From Mariprofundales bacterium (GTDB taxonomy: Bacteria; Pseudomonadota; Zetaproteobacteria; Mariprofundales; S012-25), in NCBI GenBank assembly GCA_015487905.1, contig WFOX01000179.1:1-6750 (forward strand): a DNA stretch of 6,750 nucleotides, read 5' to 3'. A model generated the notes under the pieces. That model was not told where the DNA came from. It searched no databases and was given only the letters and a program-made list of their open reading frames with translations. Numbering within the stretch: position 1 is the stretch's first letter; every line of letters begins with the position of its first letter. The position numbers were made by a program, and so were the translations under genes. Shown in pieces: positions 1-5,474 of this stretch.

Positions 1-1
1 C

Positions 2-2125
2 GTCGTCCATGAGAGCGATCCGCACGGCGTTTGGACGCCGGAGACGCTCAAGCATGTCTGGGAGATCGCCCGGCGCGTGAAGAAGATTGACGGTGTGGTC
101 GCCGTGGATGTGATGAGCCTTGCGACCTCGGACATGGTGGAATCCGGCGGCGGCATGCTCGACATCCACACGATCATGCCGAAGCCCCCGGCCACGCAAG
201 CCGAGGCCGATGCGCTCAAGAAGAAGGTGCTGGCCGATCCCTTGCTCGCCGAGAAGCTTGCAAGCGGCGACGGGCAGGGGCTTGCGATCTATGTGCCGAT
301 CAAGAAGAAGATGATCTCCTATCGGGTATCGCAGGAGATCCGCAAGATCATCCGCGAGGTTACAGGGGGGCACGCCGCGGAGAAGTATTACATCGCGGGG
401 CTTCCCGTCGCCGAGGACACCTTCGGCCACGATATGTTCTTGCAAATGGCGATCTCGGCGCCTCTCGCGGGCCTTGTGCTCATGATCATGCTCTGGTGGT
501 TCTTCCGCCACTGGGCCTTTGTGGCCGGGCCGATGATGGTGGCGATGGTGGCCGTGATCGTCACGATGGGGCTTTTGATCGGCATGGGCTACACCGTGCA
601 CATCATGAGCTCCATGATCCCGATCTTTTTGATGCCGATCGCGGTCGTGAACTCGGTGCACATCCTTTCGCACTTCTTTGACCACTATCAGCGGCTGTGC
701 CAGTGCATGGACACGCTCAACAAGGTCATCGCCGATCTCTTCAAGCCGATGCTTTATACGACGCTGACCACGGTTGCGGGCTTCGGCTCCTTGGCGCTGA
801 CACCGATCCCGCCCGTGCAGGTCTTCGGCGTGTTCGTGGCCTTCGGCGTGCTGCTCTCATGGGCCGTGACGCTCGTGCTTTTGCCGGCGTTTCTCATCTC
901 GCTCGGCGATGAGCGGCTCGGCCGTATTGTGCGGCAGCTCAAGCCCGCCGAGCAAAGCGCGCTCGGGCATTGGCTGCCCAAGATCGGCAACTTCGCGATC
1001 GCACGCGCGCATCTCGTCACGGTGGTCTTTGCCGTGCTCTTTGCGCTCAGCTTCTGGGGCATGAGCAAGATCGTGATCAACGACAACCCCGTGAACTGGT
1101 TCAAGGCGGGCGAGCCGGTGCGCGTGGCCGATACGGTCATGAACCGCCACTTCGCGGGCACCTACACGGCCTTCCTGCGCTTTGACGGCGCGCCCGAGGT
1201 CATGAAGCGGCCTGAGGTCGCGCGCTGGCTGGAAGGCTTGCAGAAAGCGCTTGAGGCCGATCGCAGTGTCGGCAAGACGACGAGCTATGTGGATCTCGTG
1301 AAACGCGTGAACTGGGCCATGCACGATGAAGACGAGCGCTATGAGGTCGTACCGCAGACGAAGGATGAGATCGCGCAGTATCTCTTTCTCTTCGGCATGA
1401 GCGGCAATCCGCGCGATCTGGATCACTTCATTGATTACGATGCGAAGAGCGCCAATGTCTGGATCCAGATGACAAGCGGCGACAACCAGAACATGGCGCG
1501 CGTGGTGCAAGTCGCCGAGGACTACATGGCTAAGCATCCCGCGCCCGACGGCCTGAAGCACACCTGGGCGGGGCTCACCTACATCAACAAGGTGTGGCAG
1601 GACAAGATGGTCGCCGGCATGATGGATGCGCTGCTTGGCTCCTATGTGGTCGTGTTCGTGCTCATGCTCGTGCTGTTCCGTTCGTTCGTCTGGGCGGTGG
1701 TGTCCATGCTGCCGCTCACCTTCACGATCGCGTTCAGCTATGGCGTGATCGGGCTGATCGGCAAGAGCTACGACATGCCCGTGGCCGTGCTCTCCTCACT
1801 TGCGCTCGGGCTTTCGGTGGACTTCGCGATCCACTTCATTGAGCGCTACCGCGAGGAGCGCCGCCGCCACCCGAACCTGATTGCGGCCTTGGAGGCGATC
1901 TTCGGTGAGACGGGGCGCGCCATTGCCAAGAACGCCCTGGTCGTCTCCATCGGCTTTACGCCGCTTCTGTTCGCGCCGCTCGTGCCTTATGTCACGGTCG
2001 GCGTGCTGCTTGCATCCATCATGGCCCTGTCGTGGGTCGCGACGATGCTGCTGCTTCCTGCGCTGATCGCGGGCTTCCGCATCGGCGAAAGGAAGGCCCA
2101 AACCTTGATCCAGGAGGTGAAGTGA
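2..2125 (+). CDS. RND/MMPL-family inner-membrane exporter, 5' partial
   Basis: This is a proton-driven RND-superfamily permease of the MMPL / predicted-exporter type, which usually moves lipids or other hydrophobic molecules out of the inner membrane. The frame is open from base 2, so the GTG at 77 is internal and the true start lies upstream. The window holds the last 707 residues. In order they are: the end of the first periplasmic domain (to about residue 145); a block of hydrophobic helices near 150-168, 173-196, 203-224, 250-266, 273-300 and 337-359; a second periplasmic domain (about 360-538); and five helices near 540-559, 562-587, 591-612, 639-659 and 665-693. Those eleven segments plus one missing N-terminal helix give the 12-helix RND layout. 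The second helix bundle carries LGLSVDFAIHF, a typical RND motif with an intramembrane Asp. The equivalent motif in the first bundle reads VVNSVHIL, with Asn. The stop overlaps the next start (TGATG), so the two are almost certainly co-transcribed. The substrate is unknown. Confidence 0.93.
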   Translation, partial: VVHESDPHGVWTPETLKHVWEIARRVKKIDGVVAVDVMSLATSDMVESGGGMLDIHTIMPKPPATQAEADALKKKVLADPLLAEKLASGDGQGLAIYVPIKKKMISYRVSQEIRKIIREVTGGHAAEKYYIAGLPVAEDTFGHDMFLQMAISAPLAGLVLMIMLWWFFRHWAFVAGPMMVAMVAVIVTMGLLIGMGYTVHIMSSMIPIFLMPIAVVNSVHILSHFFDHYQRLCQCMDTLNKVIADLFKPMLYTTLTTVAGFGSLALTPIPPVQVFGVFVAFGVLLSWAVTLVLLPAFLISLGDERLGRIVRQLKPAEQSALGHWLPKIGNFAIARAHLVTVVFAVLFALSFWGMSKIVINDNPVNWFKAGEPVRVADTVMNRHFAGTYTAFLRFDGAPEVMKRPEVARWLEGLQKALEADRSVGKTTSYVDLVKRVNWAMHDEDERYEVVPQTKDEIAQYLFLFGMSGNPRDLDHFIDYDAKSANVWIQMTSGDNQNMARVVQVAEDYMAKHPAPDGLKHTWAGLTYINKVWQDKMVAGMMDALLGSYVVVFVLMLVLFRSFVWAVVSMLPLTFTIAFSYGVIGLIGKSYDMPVAVLSSLALGLSVDFAIHFIERYREERRRHPNLIAALEAIFGETGRAIAKNALVVSIGFTPLLFAPLVPYVTVGVLLASIMALSWVATMLLLPALIAGFRIGERKAQTLIQEVK
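2112..2119 (+). promoter_or_regulatory. Ribosome binding site of the LolA-like gene
   Basis: AGGAGGTG lies inside the last codons of the exporter, five bases before the ATG at 2125. It fixes that start over upstream in-frame candidates and fits translational coupling through the TGATG overlap. Confidence 0.85.
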
Positions 2126-2919
2126 TGAAGAAGACGATGCTGGCCATCGCTGCGGCCTTGGCGCTTGCGGGCGCAAATCCCGCCTGGGCGCTTACGGCCA
2201 AGGAGATCATGGAGAAGGCGCATCTCGCCGTCTATTACGCGGGCGACGACGGCAAGGCGCATGTGCACATGGAGATCGTGAATCCGGACGGCGGCAAGCG
2301 CATCCGCGAGTTCACGATCCTGCGCAAGGATGTCGCCGAGGGCGGCGATCAGAAGTTCTTCGTCTATTTCAAGAAGCCCGCCGATGTGCGCGGCATGACC
2401 TTCCTCGTCATCAAGCACCCCTTGGGCGATGACGAGCGCAAGCTCTTCATCCCGGCCATCCGCATGGTCAAGCGCATCGCGCCCGGGGATGCGCGCACGG
2501 CGTTTGTCGGCTCGGACTACACCTACGAGGACATCTCGGGCCGCCATCCGAGCAAGGACAACTCGGAGCTTCTGGGCGAGGAGACGATCAACGGCCGCAA
2601 GGCCTGGGTGATCAAGAACACGCCCAAGACACCGCAGCGCGACTACGCCTGGCGCAAGACCTGGGTGGATCAGGAGACCTTCTTGGTGCTGCGCGAGTCC
2701 TACTACGATGAGTCCGGCAACGAGGTCAAGCGCTTCACGATGACCAAGTGGGGCAAAGTGGATGGGTTCTGGATCGGCCTCGCCGGCAAGATGGAAAACC
2801 TCGCCACGCCCCACTACACGACCGTGGAGTTCACCGATGTGAAGCTCAACATCGGGATTCCGGACACGGTCTTTTCGGAGCGCAGCCTGCGCAATCCGCC
2901 CAAGCGCTGGGTGAAGTGA
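2125..2919 (+). CDS. LolA-like outer-membrane lipoprotein-sorting family protein
   Basis: The product is 264 residues and belongs to the LolA-like family (PF17131 type). Members are periplasmic proteins with a half-barrel fold thought to carry lipids or acylated proteins. Residues 1-22 are a signal peptide: KK, a hydrophobic core, and AWA before the predicted cleavage. The mature part contains a stretch I recognise as typical of the family: LFIPAIRMVKRI (107-118) followed by FVGSDYTYEDI (127-137). Further on are KTWVDQETFLVLR (178-190) and a C-terminal part ending in IPDTVFSERSL. The start at 2125 is chosen from the AGGAGG site just upstream, the signal peptide and the 1-base overlap with the exporter stop. 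Lying between an RND exporter and an outer-membrane barrel, it is best read as the periplasmic shuttle of that set. It is not canonical LolA itself, which sorts Lol lipoproteins; the cargo here is unknown. No cysteine lipobox follows the signal peptide, so the protein should be soluble. Confidence 0.9.
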   Translation: MKKTMLAIAAALALAGANPAWALTAKEIMEKAHLAVYYAGDDGKAHVHMEIVNPDGGKRIREFTILRKDVAEGGDQKFFVYFKKPADVRGMTFLVIKHPLGDDERKLFIPAIRMVKRIAPGDARTAFVGSDYTYEDISGRHPSKDNSELLGEETINGRKAWVIKNTPKTPQRDYAWRKTWVDQETFLVLRESYYDESGNEVKRFTMTKWGKVDGFWIGLAGKMENLATPHYTTVEFTDVKLNIGIPDTVFSERSLRNPPKRWVK

Positions 2920-2923
2920 GGGG
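2918..2923 (+). promoter_or_regulatory. Ribosome binding site of the outer-membrane barrel gene
   Basis: GAGGGG overlaps the stop of the LolA-like gene. It touches the ATG at 2924 but sits six bases before the in-frame ATG at 2930, so 2930 is the better-spaced start. Confidence 0.6.
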
Positions 2924-2929
2924 ATGGCG

Positions 2930-4210
2930 ATGAAGAAGCATGCGATGCTTGGGCTTGTGCTCGGGGCGGCGCTCGCCGCCGCCCCGGCTCAGGCCGCGGA
3001 GCTGGAGGTGCATGGCTTTGCGCAGGGCGCGGCGAGCCTGCGCACGGATGCGCTTGCCTTGCCCCAAGGCCCGAACAAGGGCGCCAAGAACAACTGGCTT
3101 GCGGGCGAAAACCGCTTGCGCCTGGAGGTCACAGGCGACTCCGACGACGGCTCGGTCGGCTTCGTCGCCAAGATTGATGCGCTTTACGACTTTGCAAATC
3201 CCAACACGCAGGCGAATCCTGCAAGCCTGGATGTGCGCGAGCTTTGGGGTGAGTGGCGCGGCGATGTCTTTGAGGTGCGCGCAGGCCGCCAGATGATGAC
3301 TTGGGGCATCGCCGATCGCCTCTTTATCAGCGACATCTGGCCGAAGAACTGGGCCGCGTTCTACGCGGGTCTTCCCTTGGAATACATGAAGCTTCCTGTG
3401 GACGCGCTCAAGGTGCTGCACTACGCCGGCCCCGTGGAGCTGGAGTTCGTGCTTGCGCCGCGCACCGAGGTGGACATCGTGCCCGGCCCCGATCGCTGGA
3501 TGCTCTATGCGCCGCCTGGGGTTGTGGGCGAGACGCGACCCGCCCCCACGCTTCGCAACGGCGAGGCCGCCTTGCGCGCGCATGTGCCGATGGGCTCGTG
3601 GGATCTCAACCTCTATGCCGCGCGCACGCACTGGCACCAGCCGGACAAGGGCTTCAATCCGGCCACAGGTCGCATCATCTACCCGCGGCTCAATGTCTAT
3701 GCGCTCACCGTGCAGGGGCAGATCTTGGGCGGCGTGCTCTCATTGGAAGCAGGCTATTACGACTCGGTGCAGGATCGCTCGGGCAACGACCCGTTCATCG
3801 CCAACAGCCAGCAGCGCTGGCTTGTGGGCTACGAGCACGAGCTTCTTCCTGATGTGACGCTTGCGATCCAGCTCTATGGCGAGCGCATGCTGCACTACGA
3901 TCGCTACCTGCCGGCAGCGCAGTTTGCGTTTGCCGCAGGGCGCGGGCCGAAGCCGCTGCCCAGGAACCGGCTCTTCGCGACCGCCAACTTGCGCGCGCTG
4001 TTTCTCAACCAGACGCTCACCTTCTCGTTCTTTGCGATGGCGATCCAGCACGGCGGGCGCATGCTCAACCCCGAGCTGTCCTATGCCGTGAACGACATGC
4101 TCACGGTGACCGCGGGCGCGCACATCTTCACGAAAGGGCCGGATTCCTGGCTGCTTGGCATGATGAAGCATGATGACAACGCCTATCTCTGGGCGCGTTG
4201 GAGCTACTAA
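2930..4210 (+). CDS. Outer-membrane beta-barrel protein (DUF1302 / porin-like)
   Basis: The product is 426 residues from ATG 2930, or 428 if ATG 2924 is used. A signal peptide covers residues 1-22 (MKKH, hydrophobic core, AQA cleavage site). The rest shows alternating polar and hydrophobic strands rich in Tyr, Trp and Arg, with no long hydrophobic helix, and it ends in LWARWSY. An aromatic C-terminal residue is the usual signal for BAM-mediated outer-membrane insertion. Residues 119-141 contain GRQMMTWGIADRLFISDIWP, which resembles the conserved strand of DUF1302-type and alginate-export-type barrels, where a GRQ..-WG motif precedes a D.(W/F)-P segment. The family name is a judgement from memory of that motif; the barrel nature is firmer. 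The gene starts 4-10 bases after the LolA-like stop. With the exporter and LolA-like protein it would supply the outer-membrane end of a trans-envelope route. It could also be a plain porin. Confidence 0.8.
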   Translation: MKKHAMLGLVLGAALAAAPAQAAELEVHGFAQGAASLRTDALALPQGPNKGAKNNWLAGENRLRLEVTGDSDDGSVGFVAKIDALYDFANPNTQANPASLDVRELWGEWRGDVFEVRAGRQMMTWGIADRLFISDIWPKNWAAFYAGLPLEYMKLPVDALKVLHYAGPVELEFVLAPRTEVDIVPGPDRWMLYAPPGVVGETRPAPTLRNGEAALRAHVPMGSWDLNLYAARTHWHQPDKGFNPATGRIIYPRLNVYALTVQGQILGGVLSLEAGYYDSVQDRSGNDPFIANSQQRWLVGYEHELLPDVTLAIQLYGERMLHYDRYLPAAQFAFAAGRGPKPLPRNRLFATANLRALFLNQTLTFSFFAMAIQHGGRMLNPELSYAVNDMLTVTAGAHIFTKGPDSWLLGMMKHDDNAYLWARWSY

Positions 4211-4216
4211 ACCAAG

Positions 4217-4225
4217 AAAGGAGGG
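4217..4225 (+). promoter_or_regulatory. Ribosome binding site of the DUF2892 gene
   Basis: AAAGGAGGG abuts the ATG at 4226 with no room for initiation. AGGAGG ends seven bases before the in-frame ATG at 4232, so 4232 is the likelier start. Confidence 0.7.
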
Positions 4226-4231
4226 ATGACG

Positions 4232-4447
4232 ATGACCGTGGAACGCATGATTCGCATCATCGCCGGCAGCTTCGTGATGCTGTCGGTGCTGCTTGCCTGG
4301 AAGGTGAACGGCGTGGACATCACGAAGCCGAGCTGGCTTTGGTTCACGCTGTTTGTGGGCGCCAACCTCTTTCAATCGGGCTTCACGCGCTTTTGCCCGA
4401 TGGAGTTTTTCCTGAAAAAGCTCGGCTTTCGCTCAAGCTGCGCCTGA
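4232..4447 (+). CDS. DUF2892 / YgaP-type transmembrane protein
   Basis: This small inner-membrane protein has 71 residues from ATG 4232, or 73 from ATG 4226. It has two hydrophobic helices, at about residues 8-22 and 34-50, separated by a short polar loop (KVNGVDITKP). The second helix and what follows carry the family signature FVGANLFQSGFTRFCPMEFF and then LKKLGF. That sequence is typical of the YgaP-like transmembrane domain (PF11127, DUF2892), including the conserved Cys in FCPME. The family often occurs beside or fused to a rhodanese domain, and a membrane-anchored rhodanese lies about 420 bases downstream, so a role in sulfur relay at the membrane is a reasonable guess. It starts only 15-21 bases after the barrel gene and is probably transcribed with it. 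Whether it works with the envelope transport genes or only shares their transcript cannot be told. The last residues (RSSCA) add a non-family Cys near the C-terminus. Confidence 0.88.
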   Translation: MTVERMIRIIAGSFVMLSVLLAWKVNGVDITKPSWLWFTLFVGANLFQSGFTRFCPMEFFLKKLGFRSSCA

Positions 4448-4465
4448 TGCGGCCGGTGTTTTGTC

Positions 4466-4543
4466 GGGCGAGGCACCGCCTCGCCCCTACAGGCGCTGGT
4501 TGCGAACCCATTGCCTCCGTAGGGGCGACGCGCTGCGTCGCCC
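4466..4543. repeat. REP-like inverted hairpin pair, unit A
   Basis: First hairpin: GGGCGAGGC (4466-4474), loop ACC, GCCTCGCCC (4478-4486), followed by CTAC (4487-4490). After a 28-base spacer comes GTAG (4519-4522) and a second hairpin: GGGCGACGC (4523-4531), loop GCT, GCGTCGCCC (4535-4543). Both stems are 9 perfect base pairs. The GTAG/CTAC tetranucleotides face each other inside the unit. A conserved tetranucleotide 5' of a hairpin is the layout of REP sequences, and paired opposite REPs form BIMEs. The unit starts 18 bases after the DUF2892 stop, the usual position for REPs. Confidence 0.85.
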
Positions 4544-4570
4544 GAAGCCCGCGCCGACGCCTGGTTTCGC

Positions 4571-4647
4571 GGGTGAAGCACCGCCTCGTCCCTACGGGCG
4601 ATGATGGAAGGCGCATTGTCCCGCAGGGGCGACCCGCCGGGTCGCCC
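4571..4647. repeat. REP-like inverted hairpin pair, unit B (degenerate left arm)
   Basis: The left hairpin is decayed: GGGTGAAGC (4571-4579), loop ACC, GCCTCGTCC (4583-4591). It keeps pairing mostly through two G-T wobbles, with one A-C mismatch, and is followed by CTAC (4592-4595). The right hairpin is perfect: GGGCGACCC (4627-4635), loop GCC, GGGTCGCCC (4639-4647). Its leading tetranucleotide is GCAG (4623-4626) instead of GTAG. The spacer is 27 bases. It starts 105 bases after unit A starts. Confidence 0.8.
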
Positions 4648-4670
4648 GCATGGCGAACGTGGGCGCTGGC

Positions 4671-4747
4671 GGGCGAGGCATCGCCTCGCCCCTACAGGCG
4701 ATGATGGCATACCGGTTGCCTTGTAGGGGCGACCCGATGGGTCGCCC
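4671..4747. repeat. REP-like inverted hairpin pair, unit C
   Basis: Left hairpin: GGGCGAGGC (4671-4679), loop ATC, GCCTCGCCC (4683-4691), then CTAC (4692-4695). A 27-base spacer follows, then GTAG (4723-4726) and the right hairpin: GGGCGACCC (4727-4735), loop GAT, GGGTCGCCC (4739-4747). Both stems are perfect. The spacer ends also pair (CTACAGGC with GCCTTGTAG, one bulge), so the whole unit could fold as one long stem instead. It starts 100 bases after unit B starts. Confidence 0.85.
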
Positions 4748-4758
4748 GAAAAAATGGG

Positions 4759-4773
4759 TGATGGCATCGGTTG
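4759..4773 (+). repeat. Fragment of a fourth repeat unit (spacer copy)
   Basis: TGATGGCAT followed by CGGTTG repeats the core of the unit C spacer (4702-4718, where two extra bases separate the two parts). No hairpin of the 9-bp type flanks this copy, so it looks like the remnant of a further unit or a slippage duplicate. Confidence 0.55.
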
Positions 4774-4780
4774 GTGCCAT

Positions 4781-4795
4781 GTCGCCGAAAGGGAC
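4781..4795 (+). repeat. Degenerate copy of a GAAA-loop hairpin
   Basis: GTCGCCGAAAGGGAC matches the element at 5460-5474 apart from one missing C and one added A. The stem is imperfect here. Confidence 0.45.
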
Positions 4796-4852
4796 AACCT
4801 GCATGGCCGCATGCAAGCCCGGCGCAAAAAGGTTTGCGAAGATTTTCCGTTT

Positions 4853-4859
4853 GAGGAGG
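4853..4859 (+). promoter_or_regulatory. Ribosome binding site of the rhodanese gene
   Basis: GAGGAGG lies four bases before the ATG at 4864 and supports that start. Confidence 0.75.
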
Positions 4860-4863
4860 CCCT

Positions 4864-5274
4864 ATGCGCGCATTTCTTGAACAACATGGTCTCACGATCC
4901 TTGCGCTGGCCCTGCTCGGCTGGGTTGTTTGGGGGCGCTGGATCGCGCCTCGGCTTGCGGGTGTCAAGCCCTTGGATGCAGCGGGTTATCTTGCGATGCG
5001 CCATACGCCGCACATCGTGCTGGATGTGCGCACCGACGCCGAATGGGCCGCAGGGCACCCCAAGGGCGCGCGCCACATTCCGCTTGCCGAGCTTGCCGCG
5101 CGCCTGAACGAACTTCCCAAGGGCAAGCCGATCATCTGCATCTGCGCCTCGGGGCAGCGCTCGGCGCGTGCGGCGGTGATGCTCGCCAGGGCTGGCTTTG
5201 CGCCTGTCTATAACTTCACGGGTGGCTTTGCGGCCTGGCAGGCGGCGGGGCTTCCCGCCGTGCACGGAAGATAA
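4864..5274 (+). CDS. Membrane-anchored single-domain rhodanese-like sulfurtransferase
   Basis: The product has 136 residues. Residues 10-24 form a hydrophobic helix (LTILALALLGWVVWG) with Arg and Trp on its C-terminal side, an N-terminal membrane anchor. A single rhodanese domain follows at about 35-134, with these motifs: IVLDVRTDAEWAAGH (51-65), KGARHIPL (67-74), the active-site loop CASGQRS starting at Cys94, and GGFAAWQAAGLP (120-131). Cys94 is in the position of the persulfide-forming catalytic Cys (C-X5 loop ending in Arg-Ser), so the enzyme should be active. Rhodaneses of this kind carry sulfane sulfur from a donor such as thiosulfate, glutathione persulfide or protein persulfides to an acceptor. 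Cys92, two residues before the catalytic one, is an extra thiol close to the active site. Which side of the membrane the domain faces is not settled by this sequence. The gene follows the DUF2892 gene after the repeat cluster. In E. coli YgaP these two modules are one protein. Confidence 0.93.
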   Translation: MRAFLEQHGLTILALALLGWVVWGRWIAPRLAGVKPLDAAGYLAMRHTPHIVLDVRTDAEWAAGHPKGARHIPLAELAARLNELPKGKPIICICASGQRSARAAVMLARAGFAPVYNFTGGFAAWQAAGLPAVHGR

Positions 5275-5312
5275 CCCCGCGCTGGGACGGATTTGCGGGC
5301 ACAGCCTTGCCG

Positions 5313-5327
5313 CGCCCTTTCGGGCGA
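5313..5327 (-). repeat. GAAA-loop hairpin, inverted copy
   Basis: CGCCC (5313-5317), loop TTTC, GGGCG (5322-5326). On the minus strand it reads CGCCC-GAAA-GGGCG, the same element as at 5460-5474 in opposite orientation. Confidence 0.6.
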
Positions 5328-5392
5328 TGGTTGCAAGCACTGGCGCGGTGTCGCCTTGAAAGGTGAGCTACAGGAAATCCTTGCAAGACATT

Positions 5393-5445
5393 TGCAAAAC
5401 GGGGCTGTCGGTCGGGCTTCAGCCCGACATGCGCCGTTGTTTGCA
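5393..5445. repeat. Long imperfect palindrome / cruciform
   Basis: The inner stem is GTCGGGC (5411-5417), loop TTCA, GCCCGAC (5422-5428), perfect over 7 bp. An outer stem pairs TGCAAA (5393-5398) with TTTGCA (5440-5445) and ACGG (5399-5402) with CCGT (5434-5437), with a 2-base bulge. A small internal loop joins the stems. The inner hairpin is preceded by GTCG (5407-5410), which could be a decayed REP tetranucleotide. It lies midway between two convergent genes. Confidence 0.65.
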
Positions 5446-5459
5446 CCCGTCGGTGTATT

Positions 5460-5474
5460 GTCGCCCGAAAGGGC
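5460..5474 (+). repeat. GAAA-loop hairpin
   Basis: GTC then GCCC-GAAA-GGGC (5463-5474): a 4-bp GC stem closed by a GNRA-type tetraloop. It is one of three copies of GTCGCC(C)GAAAGGG in the window. Confidence 0.6.

Larger units (their letters stand above)
4448..4863. other. Gene-free interval filled by REP-like repeats
   Basis: No reading frame here looks real; the open frames are translations of the repeats. Bases 4466-4747 are three tandem hairpin-pair units, described separately. Bases 4748-4852 hold an A-rich run (4749-4754), a fragment of the repeat spacer, a 6-bp inverted repeat (ATGGCA 4761-4766 with TGCCAT 4775-4780), a 5-bp one (GCATG 4801-4805 with CATGC 4810-4814) and a degenerate GAAA-loop hairpin. 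I see no convincing promoter for the rhodanese gene and no hairpin followed by a T-run. Confidence 0.8.

Noticed and set aside
77..79. GTG as the start of the exporter
   Set aside because: The same frame is open back to base 2 and encodes sequence typical of the first periplasmic domain; an RND permease also needs an N-terminal helix that would lie further upstream.
857..1561. 234-codon minus-strand frame opposite the exporter
   Set aside because: It is antisense to a continuous transporter frame and has no domain I recognise.
1987..2814. 275-codon minus-strand frame opposite the LolA-like gene
   Set aside because: It is the antisense shadow of a GC-rich gene with strong family motifs and a signal peptide on the plus strand; no recognisable domain in the antisense product.
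2846..3637. 263-codon minus-strand frame opposite the outer-membrane barrel gene
   Set aside because: Its composition (Arg, His, Ala rich) and position mark it as a shadow of the plus-strand gene.
4466..4747. CRISPR array
   Set aside because: The repeats are self-complementary and alternate in orientation, spacers are related to one another, and no cas gene is present.
5313..5326. Intrinsic terminator after the rhodanese gene
   Set aside because: The hairpin is short and is followed by ATGGTTGC with no T-run; the element is better explained as a repeat.
4372..5340. Long minus-strand reading frame across the repeat array and rhodanese gene, plus similar frames such as 4198-4704 and 4650-4880 on the plus strand
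   Set aside because: Their translations are repeated Arg/Pro/Gly-rich blocks produced by the hairpin repeats, and they run antisense or out of frame through DUF2892 and rhodanese, which have clear family motifs.
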